From: Duganella radicis
GTDB lineage: Bacteria; Pseudomonadota; Gammaproteobacteria; Burkholderiales; Burkholderiaceae_D
DNA length: 64,000 nucleotides
Assembly: GCF_009720825.1 (NCBI RefSeq)
Contig: NZ_WNKY01000001.1
Span: forward strand, 558,001 to 622,000
Direction: 5' to 3'
Position 1 is the stretch's first letter; each line of letters opens with the position of its first letter. Below, piece by piece: positions 62,851-64,000 of this stretch. Made by a program: the position numbers and the translations under genes. The notes under the pieces are model-generated. The model had not been told where the DNA came from, made no database searches, and saw only the letters and a list, made by a program, of their open reading frames with translations.

Positions 62851-64000
62851 GCAGGGCCGTTCCAGCGCAATACCAGCAAGGTCAAATCATCCGAAGCCTC
62901 GGCGCCGTCCACGTGACGGCGCACATCATCGCGCACCGCCTGCACCACGGCGGCCGGCGCGGTGGTGGCGACACCCGCCAGCAGCTGGTTCAGTCGCTCA
63001 TTCCCGTACAACTCCCCTGCCTCGTTCATGGCCTCGCTGATGCCATCGGTGGTGAGGCACAGGCTCTCGCCCGGCTGCAATCGATATTGCTGGACCGGAT
63101 ATTCAAAATCGTCCATCACGCACAGCGGCGGGCCGTCCGCCGCTTGCAGCAATTCGACCCGGCCATCGGCGGTGATGCGGCGCGGCGCATCGTGGCCGGC
63201 GTTGCACAGCGTGACCTGGCCGGTGGCGGCATCCAGTATGCCCGCCACGCTGGTCACGAACAGCATCTCCGGATTTTCCCGCACCAGCTCACGATTGGCG
63301 CCGTTCATGATGGCAGCCATATCGGCCTCGCCGCGCAAGGCGATGCTGCGCGACAGCGCCTTGGCCACCACCATGAACAGGCTGGCCGGCAAACCTTTGC
63401 CCGACACATCGCCGACCATGAAGAACACGCGGTCGTCATCCAGCTTGAAGAAGTCGTACAAATCGCCGCCCACTTCGCGCGCCGGCTCCAGCAAGGCATC
63501 CAGCTCGAAACGCCGCTCGCCCGGGAATGAGGTCGCGGCCTGCGGCAGCGAGGCCATTTGAATCCGCCGCGCGGCATTCAGCTCACCGGCGGTGCGCGCC
63601 GCCGACTCCCGCGCCAGCTGCAAGGCGCGCTCCGACAGTTTGCGGTCGCGCACCGCCGCCGCCAGCATGCTGGTCAACAGGCTGAGACAAATGGCGGCAT
63701 AGCCCAGCGCCACAGCACCCGCGTCGAACAGCAAGCCGGCACGCGAGAACAGCAAGGCGCCGGCGGCGAACAAGGCCACGCCCAGCGCAATCGCCATCGG
63801 CACGCCGACCCGCAAGCGCTGGCGCGGCAGCAGCCAGATGGTCAGCAGGCTGCACGCGGCAAACGCCGCCACCTCGGACCAGCGCATCCGCTGCGGACGG
63901 CGCAGGAAAGCGCCGTCGAAGAAGCTCTCGATCATTTGCGCGTGCGTGTCGACACCGGGCAGCAGATCGCCACGCGCGTTGGTCTTGTAGTCGCTCAGGC
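62847..64000 (-). CDS. CHASE2-SpoIIE phosphatase, cut by the window end
   Basis: PP2C-type phosphatase that would reactivate a STAS antagonist. The C-terminal part has ARRIQMASLPQAA, REVGGDLYDFF, FMVGDVSGKG, CNAGHDAPR and EASDDLTLLVLRW, with the metal-binding Asp residues. Two or three membrane segments precede it. The frame stays open past the Met at 63935 to the edge, and the extra residues LSDYKTNARGDLLPGVDTHA read as the end of a CHASE2 sensor, so the start is outside the window. With the RsbW-like and FecR genes it forms an envelope-sensing switch. Confidence 0.9.
   Translation of the reverse strand, partial: LSDYKTNARGDLLPGVDTHAQMIESFFDGAFLRRPQRMRWSEVAAFAACSLLTIWLLPRQRLRVGVPMAIALGVALFAAGALLFSRAGLLFDAGAVALGYAAICLSLLTSMLAAAVRDRKLSERALQLARESAARTAGELNAARRIQMASLPQAATSFPGERRFELDALLEPAREVGGDLYDFFKLDDDRVFFMVGDVSGKGLPASLFMVVAKALSRSIALRGEADMAAIMNGANRELVRENPEMLFVTSVAGILDAATGQVTLCNAGHDAPRRITADGRVELLQAADGPPLCVMDDFEYPVQQYRLQPGESLCLTTDGISEAMNEAGELYGNERLNQLLAGVATTAPAAVVQAVRDDVRRHVDGAEASDDLTLLVLRWNGPA

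Overview
The window is GC-rich, densely packed proteobacterial chromosome. A full exosortase A (XrtA)/PEP-CTERM exopolysaccharide (EPS) locus, a CX14CX2C-type QueE, a split nadB/nadC-nadA set and many overlapping genes together suggest a betaproteobacterium of the Oxalobacteraceae type (Massilia/Duganella/Janthinobacterium-like). That placement is an inference from gene families. No rRNA, tRNA, IS element, phage gene or CRISPR array was recognised.

Bases 18-17039 (+) form one long operon of almost continuously overlapping genes: chain-length determinant, tyrosine autokinase, outer-membrane beta-barrel protein, WecB-type epimerase, polysaccharide deacetylase, FemAB-like protein, several glycosyltransferases, exosortase A fused to an EpsI domain, a Cys2-type amidotransferase, a glycosyltransferase-CapK fusion and a membrane-anchored methyltransferase. 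Bases 17023-24008 (-) face it with an O-acetylation pair (SGNH protein plus MBOAT), a glycosyltransferase, a flippase and a GT2-GT4 fusion. Bases 24091-26189 (+) hold an O-ligase-like membrane protein and a second deacetylase.

Bases 26119-33496 hold the exosortase A-associated small-molecule cassette on both strands: amidotransferase-like protein with a degenerate glutaminase half, PLP decarboxylase, acyl-CoA ligase, GNAT, acyl carrier protein and two alpha/beta-hydrolases without a nucleophilic Ser. It looks like a carrier-bound amine or acyl pathway whose product is unknown. A glycosyltransferase and a secreted TPR protein follow. The block closes (35326-40086, -) with a polyprenyl-phosphate sugar transferase and the PrsK/PrsR two-component system; a predicted hairpin covers the ribosome binding site of the first gene.

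Bases 40251-47727 carry NAD biosynthesis (nadB; nadC-nadA) interleaved with a GNAT, a periplasmic binding protein, a PEP-CTERM protein and an ABC-F ATPase of YbiT type. Bases 48101-50065 contain two tandem paralogous PEP-CTERM proteins, each behind a copy of the same roughly 110-bp upstream element. These, with the gene at 43221, are likely exosortase substrates.

The rest is housekeeping and signalling: LD-carboxypeptidase-like protein, alpha/beta hydrolase, tadA, queD, queE, a histidine kinase, a PAS-GGDEF cyclase, a secreted nuclease, a chemotaxis receptor, a GT1-HAD pair, a nitrobindin-like protein and, at the right edge, a partner-switching module (RsbW-like kinase, FecR protein, OmpA protein, CHASE2-SpoIIE phosphatase cut by the window end).
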